This document shows, in pieces, positions 5,564 through 13,511 of a stretch of 13,560 nt of DNA (within the stretch, counting starts at the first letter, position 1; every line of letters starts with the position of its first letter). Below the pieces are notes generated by a model, which saw only the letters and a list, made by a program, of their open reading frames with translations, had not been told where the DNA came from and made no database searches. This stretch comes from an uncultured Candidatus Planktophila sp. (GTDB lineage Bacteria > Actinomycetota > Actinomycetes > Nanopelagicales > Nanopelagicaceae). The translations under genes and the position numbers were made by a program. The stretch is from contig CALJUA010000141.1 of NCBI GenBank assembly GCA_937975715.1, positions 1 to 13,560 on the forward strand, in the 5' to 3' direction.

Positions 5564-5938
5564 ATGTTGAGAACGAGATACGGGGTAGCCAAGTTAGCTA
5601 GCGCCCTCGCACTCATCCTCACGGTTTTTTCAGCTGGAATCGTAATCAGCCACCAATGTCACTCTGAGAAAGTGTCCAGCTCTTCCATTATTTCTCATCA
5701 CGAGCAAGAGGTTAATTCAACAGATTCTCTAGCCAAGACGGGCTCAATAGCAGCGAAAGCTTGTGCCACCTTAATTTTCATCGTCTTGCTGATTGGGCGA
5801 AAGTATCTCAGCCAGAAAATTCAGACGTCTAGCACCAAGGTAAGAATTCAACTTCAGCGTGCTCGCCTGGCCCTACCTCGCCCTCCAAATTTCCAGAACT
5901 CACTATCTCTCCCTCAGTTAGGCATAATTCGAATCTAA
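5564..5938 (+). CDS. Small His/Cys membrane protein (DUF6153-like)
   Basis: A 124-residue protein with a hydrophobic segment at about 8-29, a short outer loop with potential metal ligands (His30, Cys32, His33, His45, His46), a second helix at about 61-79, and a basic tail ending PRPPNFQNSLSLPQLGIIRI. This layout (N-terminal helix, His-rich loop, second helix, proline-rich tail closing in a short hydrophobic motif) recalls DUF6153-type actinobacterial proteins seen beside copper genes, but the match is from memory and weak. The ribosome-binding site is poor (GGGAC just before the ATG). It is the first intact gene of the copper set, 54 bases before the DUF305 gene. It could bind or pass on copper outside the membrane. 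Confidence 0.6.
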   Translation: MLRTRYGVAKLASALALILTVFSAGIVISHQCHSEKVSSSSIISHHEQEVNSTDSLAKTGSIAAKACATLIFIVLLIGRKYLSQKIQTSSTKVRIQLQRARLALPRPPNFQNSLSLPQLGIIRI

Positions 5939-5992
5939 TCCTCAACTCGTAGACGAATAAAGAAATTCACCCACGAGTAAAGGATTTTATTA

Positions 5993-6535
5993 ATGTTTAA
6001 GAAAGTTATAGCTTCAGTTTTCATTTTCGCCTCAATCACATCTGCACAACCAGCGCTAGCCACTTCGCACGCCAAGACCCTTAGCAACCTGGGTATGGAC
6101 GAAATAATGTTCGCCCAATCCATGATTCCCCACCATGAACAAGCCCTTCAGTTAGCTCAATTAGCACTAAAGAACAGTACGAATAAAGCAGTTATTGCTC
6201 TATCTAAATCAATCATTTCATCACAAGGAAAAGAAATTACCCAGATGAAGTACTGGTTGAAGGCAACTAATTCTCCACTATCGATGGGCCACGATATGGG
6301 AATGGCAGGGATGCTTTCTCAGCGCCAAATTACCCAATTAGGAAAACTCAAAGGTCCTAAATTCGACAAGTCATTCTTGCAATCTATGGTTGCTCATCAT
6401 CAAGGTGCCTTAGAGATGGTGATCTTGCTCAAGAACACCAAGAATGCAGAGGCCAAGAAGTTAGCATCGGATGTCGTGAAGGCTCAGTCAGCCGAGATTT
6501 CTTCAATGAAGAAGATGATTTCTAAGCTCGCCTAA
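5993..6535 (+). CDS. Secreted DUF305 protein
   Basis: A 180-residue protein with a signal peptide (MFKKVIASVFIFASITSAQP, cleavage near ALA-TS). It has the two-fold DUF305 repeat: FAQSMIPHHEQALQLAQLA (His47, His48) and FLQSMVAHHQGALEMVILL (His135, His136), separated by a Met/His-rich stretch (MGHDMGMAGM). Family members are ferritin-like four-helix proteins, and the paired Met/His motifs suggest Cu binding outside the cell. AAAGGA 8 bases upstream of the ATG supports the start. It lies between the small membrane protein and the first NlpC/P60 gene, and its place beside a Cu-ATPase and a multicopper oxidase supports a copper role. Confidence 0.9.
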   Translation: MFKKVIASVFIFASITSAQPALATSHAKTLSNLGMDEIMFAQSMIPHHEQALQLAQLALKNSTNKAVIALSKSIISSQGKEITQMKYWLKATNSPLSMGHDMGMAGMLSQRQITQLGKLKGPKFDKSFLQSMVAHHQGALEMVILLKNTKNAEAKKLASDVVKAQSAEISSMKKMISKLA

Positions 6536-6552
6536 TGCGGGGTTGAACCCAG

Positions 6553-7551
6553 ATGAAACGCTCAATTCTTTCGACGTTGGCTATTGCCATCTTCCTTAAT
6601 CCGCTCCAAGCCTCTGCAGCTCCGACGGTTGCGGCTGCTCAAAAAGAGGTAGATAGGTTGAGGACGTTGGCCGCCACAAAGTATGAAGCTGCAAACGAAG
6701 CAACCATCAGAATCAAGCAACTAGAGAATCAGACCGCCGCACTGCAACTAGAAGAAGCAAAAGTGAAAAAGAAGCTCAAAGCTTCCAGTGACACTCTTGC
6801 AAAGATTGCAATTGCGAATTACAAAGGGACGGGAATGGGTCAGTCTTTCGAATTACTATTCTCTACAGACCCTAAAAAATACCTTTCAGATATCTCCGTC
6901 ATGGAAATTGTTTCGAGAGGTTACGCTAAGAAATTAGCAGAATATGCAACAACAAAACAGCAAGTTCAAGCATCTCAGCTTGTTGTTTCAGATAAGACCG
7001 CTCTTTTGAAAATAGAGAAAGCCAAGTTGAACAATGAAGTTGCCGCAGCTAATGCGGCACTTGCTAAGGCAGAAAAAATACTTAATTCACTCAAAAAGGA
7101 AGATAGAGCAAAGCTTGCACTCCAAGAAGCTGCAAGAGAAAACAAAATCCTCAACGACTCAAAGAAATACGCTTCGAAATACACAGGTGATGGATCTCGT
7201 GGTTCTATCGCACTTAAGTTTGCCCTTCAACAAATCGGAGATGTCTATGTATGGGCAGCCGCTGGACCTACCCGATGGGACTGTTCAGGATTAACCATGA
7301 GGTCTTATCAAGCAGCAGGTGTCTCACTGCCCCACTCTTCACGAATTCAAATAAGTTATGGAAAGTCTGTTCCATTCTCGTCACTGAAGCCCGGGGATTT
7401 GCTCTTCTTCGGCAAGCCAATTAGCCACGTATCAATTTATATGGGTGGCGGAAAGATGGTTCAAGCTCCTAGGCCAGGCAAAAAAGTAGAGGTAGTTCCT
7501 CTCACAAGAATGTTCGGTGCTAAACCATTCGTCGGAGCTCGCCGCTTATGA
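6553..7551 (+). CDS. Secreted NlpC/P60 peptidoglycan hydrolase with coiled coil
   Basis: A 332-residue protein: signal peptide (about 1-22, ending QASA), a long Ala/Lys/Glu-rich coiled coil (about 25-205), and a C-terminal NlpC/P60 domain (about 215-332). The catalytic Cys is Cys244 in WDCSGLTM and the catalytic His is His292 in ISHVSIYMGGG; the third polar residue is probably in the following MVQAP. Such proteins (RipA/RipC type in actinobacteria) cut peptide stems in the cell wall, with the coiled coil often holding the domain inactive or binding an activator. No strong ribosome-binding site is seen; a small hairpin (GGGTTGAACCC) lies just upstream. The stop overlaps the next gene's ATG. 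Confidence 0.9.
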   Translation: MKRSILSTLAIAIFLNPLQASAAPTVAAAQKEVDRLRTLAATKYEAANEATIRIKQLENQTAALQLEEAKVKKKLKASSDTLAKIAIANYKGTGMGQSFELLFSTDPKKYLSDISVMEIVSRGYAKKLAEYATTKQQVQASQLVVSDKTALLKIEKAKLNNEVAAANAALAKAEKILNSLKKEDRAKLALQEAARENKILNDSKKYASKYTGDGSRGSIALKFALQQIGDVYVWAAAGPTRWDCSGLTMRSYQAAGVSLPHSSRIQISYGKSVPFSSLKPGDLLFFGKPISHVSIYMGGGKMVQAPRPGKKVEVVPLTRMFGAKPFVGARRL

Positions 7552-8762
7552 CTCCAAAGAACATTTTCTCCTCTCTATTGGTAACTGTGCTGTTATTCCA
7601 GGCTGCAGTGGTTCCAAATGGAGCATTTGCCAACAAACATAAACCCACGCTTGCGCAGATTGAAGCAGCGAAAAAAGCGGAATTAGAGAAGAAGCGTCTC
7701 GCCGATGAAGCACTCAAACGCCTTGCAAAAGCAAAAGGAAATCTTAGGGCACTGACTGCTATCGCAAAGGCTGCCGATTTGAAGTATCAGAAAGCTAAGT
7801 TGGATTTAGATATAGCAGTAACGCAAGCCAAGGCGGCACTTGAGTCGTTTCAAGAGGCATCTGCAGCAGTCTCGGCAACACATAAGGAGATTGGGAAACT
7901 TGCAGTAAATGCATATGTTTCTGGAGGAGGTCTCAGTGATCTAGAGGCTGTATTGAGCGCTTCTGGGCCGCAGGAAATGATGGACCGACTTTCGACTTTA
8001 GAAAACCTTGGTTCAGGAAACAAGACGGCATTAAAGAGATTTAAAGCAGCTGAGGTTGTAGCCCAAAGTGCGAAAGTTAAGGCCGATATTGCCAAAGAGA
8101 ATCAAAGGATCGTTACCGAAAGAGTTGCAGCTGCGAAAAAAGAGGCAGATGACGCAAAAGCAGAACAGCAGAAGGAAGTAGACAAACTTCAGGCTGTTCA
8201 AGATAAGTTGCAAAGAGATTTGGCATCTGCGAAGAAAGTTCGAATCACGCTTGAGCAAAAGCGCCAGCTTGCCATTTTGGAAGAGACTCGCTCCAATGAA
8301 GCGAGCAAAGTAAAAAACCAGGCAAAAGTTTGGAAAACTGGTGGCCCTCAAGGGAGAAGCTCGTCCCGAACCACTGAAGCTCAACGTCTGAAAGCAGTCG
8401 AATTTGCTAAGCGACAGGTTCTTGCAAAGAAACCTTACATATGGGGAAGCGAGGGACCTAATTCCTTTGATTGCTCAGGACTTGTATATGCAGCTTACAA
8501 ATATGCAGGCTTAGGTTGGCCGAATTGGGACCGTCTCAACTCAGGGTTGTATTACACATATACAAAACAGATTCCAATATCGGAAATTCAGCCGGGGGAC
8601 CTGCTCTTCTATTCATATAAAGGAACTATTAGCACTATTCACCACATGAGTATCTACGCAGGCAACGGGATGATGTGGGAAGCACGATCAACTGCGACGG
8701 GGTTGAAATATTCGAGCATTTATAGCGTGGACGGCATGATGCCATATGCGGGAAGGGTTTGA
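7548..8762 (+). CDS. Second secreted NlpC/P60 hydrolase with coiled coil
   Basis: A 404-residue protein whose ATG overlaps the previous stop (ATGA), so translation is coupled. It has a signal peptide (about 1-29, ending GAFA), a coiled coil rich in Ala, Lys and Glu (about 33-265), and an NlpC/P60 domain (about 280-404). Catalytic residues are Cys309 in FDCSGLVYAAY and His366 in IHHMSIYAGNG, with Glu in MMWEA as a likely third residue, as in RipA. It resembles the preceding protein in layout but is longer and clearly diverged, suggesting an old duplication with separate roles. Its presence in a copper gene set is unusual. Confidence 0.9.
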   Translation: MTPKNIFSSLLVTVLLFQAAVVPNGAFANKHKPTLAQIEAAKKAELEKKRLADEALKRLAKAKGNLRALTAIAKAADLKYQKAKLDLDIAVTQAKAALESFQEASAAVSATHKEIGKLAVNAYVSGGGLSDLEAVLSASGPQEMMDRLSTLENLGSGNKTALKRFKAAEVVAQSAKVKADIAKENQRIVTERVAAAKKEADDAKAEQQKEVDKLQAVQDKLQRDLASAKKVRITLEQKRQLAILEETRSNEASKVKNQAKVWKTGGPQGRSSSRTTEAQRLKAVEFAKRQVLAKKPYIWGSEGPNSFDCSGLVYAAYKYAGLGWPNWDRLNSGLYYTYTKQIPISEIQPGDLLFYSYKGTISTIHHMSIYAGNGMMWEARSTATGLKYSSIYSVDGMMPYAGRV

Positions 8763-8863
8763 TACAACTCACATAATTCTTTTTGCTATTAAGAATGGAC
8801 TCAGAGGAGAGCCGAGTTTCTTCGATTGTAATTAGCCGAATAACACTTACGAAGGGTGAAGAA

Positions 8864-10222
8864 ATGAAAAGAAGAGACTTTATTAAATTAAGCGCAGTAG
8901 CTGGTGGAAGCCTGCTCGCTTCAAATTGGCTGCTCGAAAGTGAATTTGCAAATGCTGCAAGTAATGAAATTACATCAAAGAATGGAATTCTGCAATTAAC
9001 ATTGGTCGCAGATGAGAAGCTGATTAAGTATGAAAATACAACCCGTTGGGCCATGACATATAACGGAATTTTCCCCGCTCCTACATTACGAGCAAACCCT
9101 GGTGATACGCTAAAAATCACACTAGTTAACAAGCTCAATCAAGCTACCAATTTGCACACACATGGGCTCCATGTCTCTCCAACAAAAAACAGCGATAACC
9201 CGCTTGTCATGGTAACTCCAGGAGAGACATTCAATTATGAAATTAAGATTCCGCTCACCCAAAAGAGCGGAACATTTTGGTACCACCCTCATCACCATGA
9301 ACTATCTGCAGGCCAGGTCGCTTCTGGACTAGCGGGTGTTCTTGTTGTAGAAGACGCTCTGGACCAAAAAGCAATTATTAAGGACTCAACCCAACGTTTA
9401 GTTGTGCTTGCTGACCCAAGAATTGGAAAAACTTCAGCTGTGGCTGCCACGTCCACTATGGACCTTATGCATGGTCGCAGTGGACCTAACACTCTAGTAA
9501 ATGGAGTTTTGGTTCCTTCATTTACTGCGATTGGTTCTACCCCAGAGCGGTGGAGAGTTGTGAATTCCTGTGTTTCCCAGTATCAAACAATTTCAATTCC
9601 TGGTGCTGAGATTTTCCAGGTATCAGCAGATAGTTCACGCCTCTCTAAATTAACTAGAACAAATCAGGTAACGCTCACTCCAGGACAGAGAACAGAACTA
9701 CTTATCACTGCCCCCAAAGCCGGCATCTATAAAGTACAAAACGACCAACAAGAAGTTGCAAGAATTGCATTCAATTCAGCTAGCAGATCAATTACGGCCC
9801 AAGAGCTTCTCCCTCTTTCAAAAATAAACAAAATTGATAAGCGGCGCACAATCACCATCGAGGGAAGCGGAATGGGCATGATGGGCGGAATGAAACATGA
9901 AGCCGCCTTTACTTTTGACGGAAAGTCATTTGACTCTAAACGAGTAGATCAGAGCGTGAAATTCAATACCACCGAAGAATGGACATTAATAAATCCATCG
10001 TCAATGGACCATCCATTTCATCTCCACACCTGGCCATTTCAAGTATCGGATGATGGCTCTGGAAAGTACCTCGATGGCTGGCATGACACCGTCAATCTCC
10101 CATCCGGAAAAACTGTAAAGATTCGAATCCCATTTGTAGATGTTTCCGGAACAACGGTTTATCACTGCCACATCTTGGACCACGAAGATGCGGGAATGAT
10201 GGGCATAATCAAAGTTAGCTAA
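8864..10222 (+). CDS. Tat-type multicopper oxidase (CueO-like)
   Basis: A 452-residue protein exported by the twin-arginine route (KRRDFIKLSAVAGGSLLASN) as a folded, copper-loaded enzyme. All four copper-binding motifs are present: HTHG at 98-101, YHPHHH at 140-145, HPFHLH at 383-388, and HCHILDHEDAGM at 434-445, which supplies Cys435 and axial Met445 for the type 1 site. A Met-rich patch (GMGMMGGMKHE) sits before the last motifs, as in Cu(I)-oxidising CueO-type enzymes. The likely job is oxidising toxic Cu(I) to Cu(II) outside the membrane. The ATG at 8864 is chosen for the Tat signal and the GAAGGG upstream; longer openings are not supported. A 101-base gap before it could hold a promoter. 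Confidence 0.92.
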   Translation: MKRRDFIKLSAVAGGSLLASNWLLESEFANAASNEITSKNGILQLTLVADEKLIKYENTTRWAMTYNGIFPAPTLRANPGDTLKITLVNKLNQATNLHTHGLHVSPTKNSDNPLVMVTPGETFNYEIKIPLTQKSGTFWYHPHHHELSAGQVASGLAGVLVVEDALDQKAIIKDSTQRLVVLADPRIGKTSAVAATSTMDLMHGRSGPNTLVNGVLVPSFTAIGSTPERWRVVNSCVSQYQTISIPGAEIFQVSADSSRLSKLTRTNQVTLTPGQRTELLITAPKAGIYKVQNDQQEVARIAFNSASRSITAQELLPLSKINKIDKRRTITIEGSGMGMMGGMKHEAAFTFDGKSFDSKRVDQSVKFNTTEEWTLINPSSMDHPFHLHTWPFQVSDDGSGKYLDGWHDTVNLPSGKTVKIRIPFVDVSGTTVYHCHILDHEDAGMMGIIKVS

Positions 10223-10243
10223 AGAATAAGAAACGAGCTTGAG

Positions 10244-11329
10244 ATGACAAGTTTAAATTCAACGCAACTTCAGGGCTACACCTGTCCTATGCATCCAGAA
10301 ATTCAGAGTGAATCACCTGGTCGTTGCCCGTTATGCGGAATGTCCTTAGAACCAGTCGTAAAGACGGAGGGAGAAGATTCTGGCGTAAAGGAATTAAAGG
10401 AGATGTCATTCCGATTCTGGGCGTCACTCCCATTGTCTTTGGTGGTGCTCATTTCGACGCAGGTCCACCTTCCAATGTCTTTAGATGCACTGATTAAGTA
10501 TCTCCAAATGTTCCTTGCGGGAATCGTGGTTTATGCGCTTTCCTTCCCCATTCACCGTTGGGCCTTTGAATCAATTAAGAATAAGTACCTCAATATGTGG
10601 ACGCTCATTGGAATTGGCGTAAATGCTGCATATCTATTTTCTGCGGTTGCAACTTTGTTTCCATCCACTATCCCGATGGAATTCCTCGATGCTGGCAAAA
10701 CCCCAAACTACTTTGAGGCAGCGTCAGTCATTTGCACTCTCACGCTTTTGGGTCAGGTCTTTGAGCTCAAGGCACGAGCAAGTAGCGGTGCAAGCATTAA
10801 AAGTCTTCTGAAACTCACGAGCGATAATGCGTGGCACATAAATTCCAAGGGCGAAGTAGAGCAGGTTAGTCTCAGTTCGATTCAGATTGGTGACTTATTA
10901 CGTGTAAAGCCAGGTGAGCAGATTCCAGTAGATGGAGTTGTGACTCATGGATTCACCTCGATTGATGAATCCATGATTTCTGGCGAGCCTATTCCAGTTG
11001 AAAAACAAATAAATGACAGAGTCATCGCTGGATCATTGAACACCAACGGCTCAATTGACATACGAGTTGAAGTTTTAGGTTCCGAGACGCTACTTTCTCG
11101 AATAATTGAAATAGTTTCAGCAGCTCAGCGAACGAAAGCACCGATGCAGAAGTTGGCCGACAAAATAGCTAACTACTTTGTCTCTGTGGTCATTATTCTT
11201 GCAGTGGCAACGTTCATTGGTTGGGGACTTTTGGCTCAAGAAAACTCATGGGGATTTGGGTTTATTAATGCTATTTCTGTTCTCATAATAGCTTGCCCGT
11301 GTGCTCTTGGATTGGCAACTCCAATGTAA
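10244..11329 (+). CDS. copA: CopA-type Cu(I) P-type ATPase, N-terminal part (interrupted by TAA)
   Basis: The first 361 residues of a P1B-type copper ATPase. An N-terminal metal-binding motif (YTCPMHPEIQ...GRCPLCGMS; Cys14, His17, Cys28, Cys31) replaces the usual HMA domain. Next come four membrane helices, the actuator domain with SGEP (247-249), then the pair of helices ending in the ion-site CPC (351-353) and ALGLATPM. The frame stops at TAA 11327-11329, where homologues have Ser (ATPMSVM). This part alone lacks the phosphorylation and ATP-binding domains and cannot pump. It follows the oxidase gene by 21 bases. See the next entry for the rest; the full frame would code for 702 residues. 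Confidence 0.85.
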   Translation: MTSLNSTQLQGYTCPMHPEIQSESPGRCPLCGMSLEPVVKTEGEDSGVKELKEMSFRFWASLPLSLVVLISTQVHLPMSLDALIKYLQMFLAGIVVYALSFPIHRWAFESIKNKYLNMWTLIGIGVNAAYLFSAVATLFPSTIPMEFLDAGKTPNYFEAASVICTLTLLGQVFELKARASSGASIKSLLKLTSDNAWHINSKGEVEQVSLSSIQIGDLLRVKPGEQIPVDGVVTHGFTSIDESMISGEPIPVEKQINDRVIAGSLNTNGSIDIRVEVLGSETLLSRIIEIVSAAQRTKAPMQKLADKIANYFVSVVIILAVATFIGWGLLAQENSWGFGFINAISVLIIACPCALGLATPM

Positions 11330-11332
11330 GTC

Positions 11333-12352
11333 ATGAACGGCACTGAATTAGGGGCGAGAAATGGGGTTATTTTCAAGGATGCATCTGCCATTGAACAGCT
11401 ATCTAAAGTCGACACAATTGTTATTGATAAAACAGGAACTCTTACGGTCGGCAAACCAGTAGTCACAGATGTTATGACCCTTTCGGAATATGCACCCGAG
11501 CTAATCATAGAGTTTGCTGCCTCTGCGAATGGTGCAAGCGAGCACCCATTGGCAAAATCTCTTCATGCTTATTCTATGGAACAGCACATAGAAGTAGTTG
11601 GGGTTGAAGGATTTGAAGCCATTCCTGGATATGGCGTTTCGGCCCGCATTAAAGGTGCAGAAATACTTGTTGGAAATAAAGATTTAATGGTTTTAAATAA
11701 TGTCAAGATCAAAAATGGAATCGCAACTTCAACCTTTGGCAAGACTGAAATGTATGTGGCTTTAGATTATGAAGCGATCGGTATTATTTATTTCGAGGAT
11801 GCCATCAAGTCCACCACATTAGAGGCTTCTAAGGAACTTCGACAATTGAAAAAGACTTTGGTTATGGCAACTGGAGATTCACAATCCTCGGCCGAGAAAA
11901 TAGCTTCCTTGGTAGGGATAAAGGAATACCGAGCTGGCATGAAGCCTGCAGCTAAGTATGAGCTCATTCGAGAATTGCAGGGTAAAGGGCGATTTGTTGC
12001 AATGGCAGGCGACGGGGTTAATGATGCTCCTGCGCTAGCTCAAGCAAATGTTGGTATAGCAATGGGAACGGGTTCTGACGCAGCAATCGAAGCTGCAGAA
12101 GTGACCTTAGTATCTGGAGACTTAAGAGCCCTGGCTTCAGCAATTAAAACTTCTTCTGCGACTGTCAGAAATATGAAGCAAAACCTCTGGTTTGCATTTG
12201 GTTACAACGGACTCAGCATCCCTATCGCCGCTGGTCTGCTCTATCCAGCATTCGGTTTGCTGCTCTCACCAACAATAGCCTCTGCAGCTATGAGTCTTTC
12301 TAGCGTGTCAGTGATTTTGAATGCAATCAAATTAAGAAATGTCAGAAGTTGA
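11333..12352 (+). CDS. copA: CopA-type Cu(I) P-type ATPase, C-terminal part
   Basis: Continues the same reading frame one codon after the TAA. It holds the phosphorylation motif DKTGTLTVGKP (Asp at codon 395 of the joined frame), the nucleotide-binding HP motif (ASEHPLAKSL), the hinge GDGVNDAPALA (codon 590), and the last two helices with YN and MSLSS, the pair of motifs marking Cu(I) specificity. No other lesion is seen in 339 codons. The ATG at 11333 comes from an internal Met (VMNGTE) and has no ribosome-binding site, so expression would need restart after the TAA, stop readthrough, or a corrected base. The gene may be a fresh pseudogene, a split but working pump, or intact with a sequencing error. 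Confidence 0.85.
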   Translation: MNGTELGARNGVIFKDASAIEQLSKVDTIVIDKTGTLTVGKPVVTDVMTLSEYAPELIIEFAASANGASEHPLAKSLHAYSMEQHIEVVGVEGFEAIPGYGVSARIKGAEILVGNKDLMVLNNVKIKNGIATSTFGKTEMYVALDYEAIGIIYFEDAIKSTTLEASKELRQLKKTLVMATGDSQSSAEKIASLVGIKEYRAGMKPAAKYELIRELQGKGRFVAMAGDGVNDAPALAQANVGIAMGTGSDAAIEAAEVTLVSGDLRALASAIKTSSATVRNMKQNLWFAFGYNGLSIPIAAGLLYPAFGLLLSPTIASAAMSLSSVSVILNAIKLRNVRS

Positions 12353-12384
12353 AACTAGGTAAATTTCCAAGAAAAGAGATAAGA

Positions 12385-13170
12385 ATGAAAATTAAAACTT
12401 TACTAACTGCGTTAATCTTTACATTCGGCTTAGTCCAAGTCCCTGCTCATGGTGCCTCGTTTGACTCGGTGTCACACATCCACAATATTAAAGTTGACGG
12501 ATCTCGGATTCTCTTGGGAACTCATGAGGGACTTTACTTATATGAAGGTCCAAACAAAATGAGAAAGCTCGGCACTGAAAATTTTGATGTTATGGGTCTA
12601 GCGGTATCGAGTGGCGAAATTTATGCCAGTGGCCATCCAAACACGGGCTCAAAATTGCCGGCACCTGTCGGCTTGATTTCTTCTATAGACAATGGCAAGA
12701 CGTGGAATCAGATTTCCTTGCAGGGAAAAGTGGATTTCCATATGTTGGAAGTGTCAGGTAAAGAAATATATGGGGCAGACTCACAAAGCGGCAACCTTAT
12801 GTACTCATCAGACGGTGGAAAGAAGTGGGTAATTCTTGGTGCAGCGAAATATCAAGATATAGCAATATCTTCTACCAAGAATGCTTTTGCAGTTCTCGGT
12901 AAGAAAATCGTAATGACCAAGAACACCTTTAAGTCGACGTCTGAAATTAACTCAGATTTCGATGCCCAGACATTAGAGACGGTTGGTTCAGGGCTTTATG
13001 CCTCATCTGGAAAAACTCTCTACCTCACTTCTGACTTAGGTAAGAAATGGGTTGCTGTTTCAACATTTAAGGACCAAATATCAGTTGTAACAGCTTCCAA
13101 CAGCTCGATCGTTGTTGTTGCTGGTTCTTCAATTCTGGTTTCAAAAGATAAGGGAAAGACGTTTAAATAA
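12385..13170 (+). CDS. Secreted Asp-box (F510_1955-type) protein
   Basis: A 261-residue protein with a signal peptide (MKIKTLLTALIFTFGLVQVP, ending AHGA). The mature start holds SHIHNIKVDG...LLGTHEGLYLY (His31, His33), the hallmark of the 'F510_1955 family glycosylhydrolase' annotation, followed by Asp-box repeats of the S-x-D-x-G-K-x-W type at about 100-107, 142-148, 216-222 and 253-260. The fold is a beta-propeller. The glycosidase name is an automatic label; no sialidase active site is evident, and the early His residues could bind metal. Members often sit beside DUF305 and copper genes. ATG 12385 is chosen over an upstream TTG because of the signal peptide. It is the last gene of the set, 32 bases after the ATPase. 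Confidence 0.8.
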   Translation: MKIKTLLTALIFTFGLVQVPAHGASFDSVSHIHNIKVDGSRILLGTHEGLYLYEGPNKMRKLGTENFDVMGLAVSSGEIYASGHPNTGSKLPAPVGLISSIDNGKTWNQISLQGKVDFHMLEVSGKEIYGADSQSGNLMYSSDGGKKWVILGAAKYQDIAISSTKNAFAVLGKKIVMTKNTFKSTSEINSDFDAQTLETVGSGLYASSGKTLYLTSDLGKKWVAVSTFKDQISVVTASNSSIVVVAGSSILVSKDKGKTFK

Positions 13171-13346
13171 GCCGACTTTATCAAGCAGGATAAATCCAGT
13201 ACGGTTAAAGTCGTCGGAGTGCATCCCATGCAGGATTCTTTTGAGAAGTCGCAGGTCGGACACTTAATTCTTGCCAGATTATCCATTTCAGAAGCATAGA
13301 GAAAACTCTCGAAGTACGTGGAGCACTTCATCTCTAAGGCAATATT

Positions 13347-13384
13347 TTGCCCGCAAAGTTGCCCGCTTGCCCGCAATTTTGCCC
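13347..13384. repeat. TTGCCCGC iterons near the right attachment repeat
   Basis: Three perfect copies of TTGCCCGC start at 13347, 13359 and 13367, and a fourth partial TTGCCC starts at 13379, giving spacings of 12, 8 and 12. All face the same way. Repeats like these beside an att site could be arm-type sites for an integrase or excision factor. Confidence 0.7.
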
Positions 13385-13449
13385 TTAAATAAATCCAAAT
13401 TCACTTTAACTACGGTAAAGACTTCGACAAGAAAGTTACGCATAAAGGA

Positions 13450-13481
13450 GCTGGCCCCGCACATTTCTATGCGAGGCCAGC
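13450..13481 (-). terminator. Strong hairpin next to the right attachment repeat
   Basis: GCTGGCC pairs with GGCCAGC, then one mismatch, then CGCA with TGCG around an 8-base loop. On the - strand it begins 9 bases after the rnpB-like tail and is followed by TCCTTTATG. It could end an rnpB transcript or insulate the island. Confidence 0.55.
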
Positions 13482-13490
13482 ATGTTGTAA

Positions 13491-13511
13491 AGAAGAGTCG
13501 CCCTATAAGCC
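13491..13511. repeat. Right copy of 21-bp direct repeat (putative att site)
   Basis: Identical to 5203-5223. Here the - strand match to the rnpB tail extends to CCGGCTTATAGGGCGACTC, longer than at the left copy. This suggests that the RNA gene itself lies to the right. Confidence 0.85.

Larger units (their letters stand above)
13171..13490. other. Gene-free right end of the island
   Basis: No convincing gene is seen in these 320 bases. They hold a CGACTTTA/TAAAGTCG inverted repeat (13173-13180 and 13206-13213), a small hairpin TGCATCCCATGCA near 13218, the TTGCCCGC iterons and a strong hairpin before the attachment repeat. This looks like a recombination or regulatory end rather than decayed coding sequence. 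Confidence 0.55.
5203..13511. mobile_element. Putative integrated copper-resistance island
   Basis: Bounded by perfect 21-bp direct repeats 8,288 bases apart. Inside, all recognisable genes read on the + strand and most form one copper-handling set; outside on the left, unrelated housekeeping-type genes run mainly on the - strand. The left boundary truncates an ArsR gene and the right boundary has TTGCCCGC iterons about 107-144 bases from the repeat. The repeat's likeness to the rnpB 3' end fits the habit of tyrosine integrases of targeting RNA gene ends. No integrase, relaxase or transposase is recognised inside, so it would need a helper or belong to a larger array continuing beyond the window. 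Confidence 0.6.

Noticed and set aside
11327..11329. Selenocysteine or other known recoding at the ATPase stop
   Set aside because: The codon is TAA, not TGA or TAG, so the established Sec and Pyl mechanisms do not apply.
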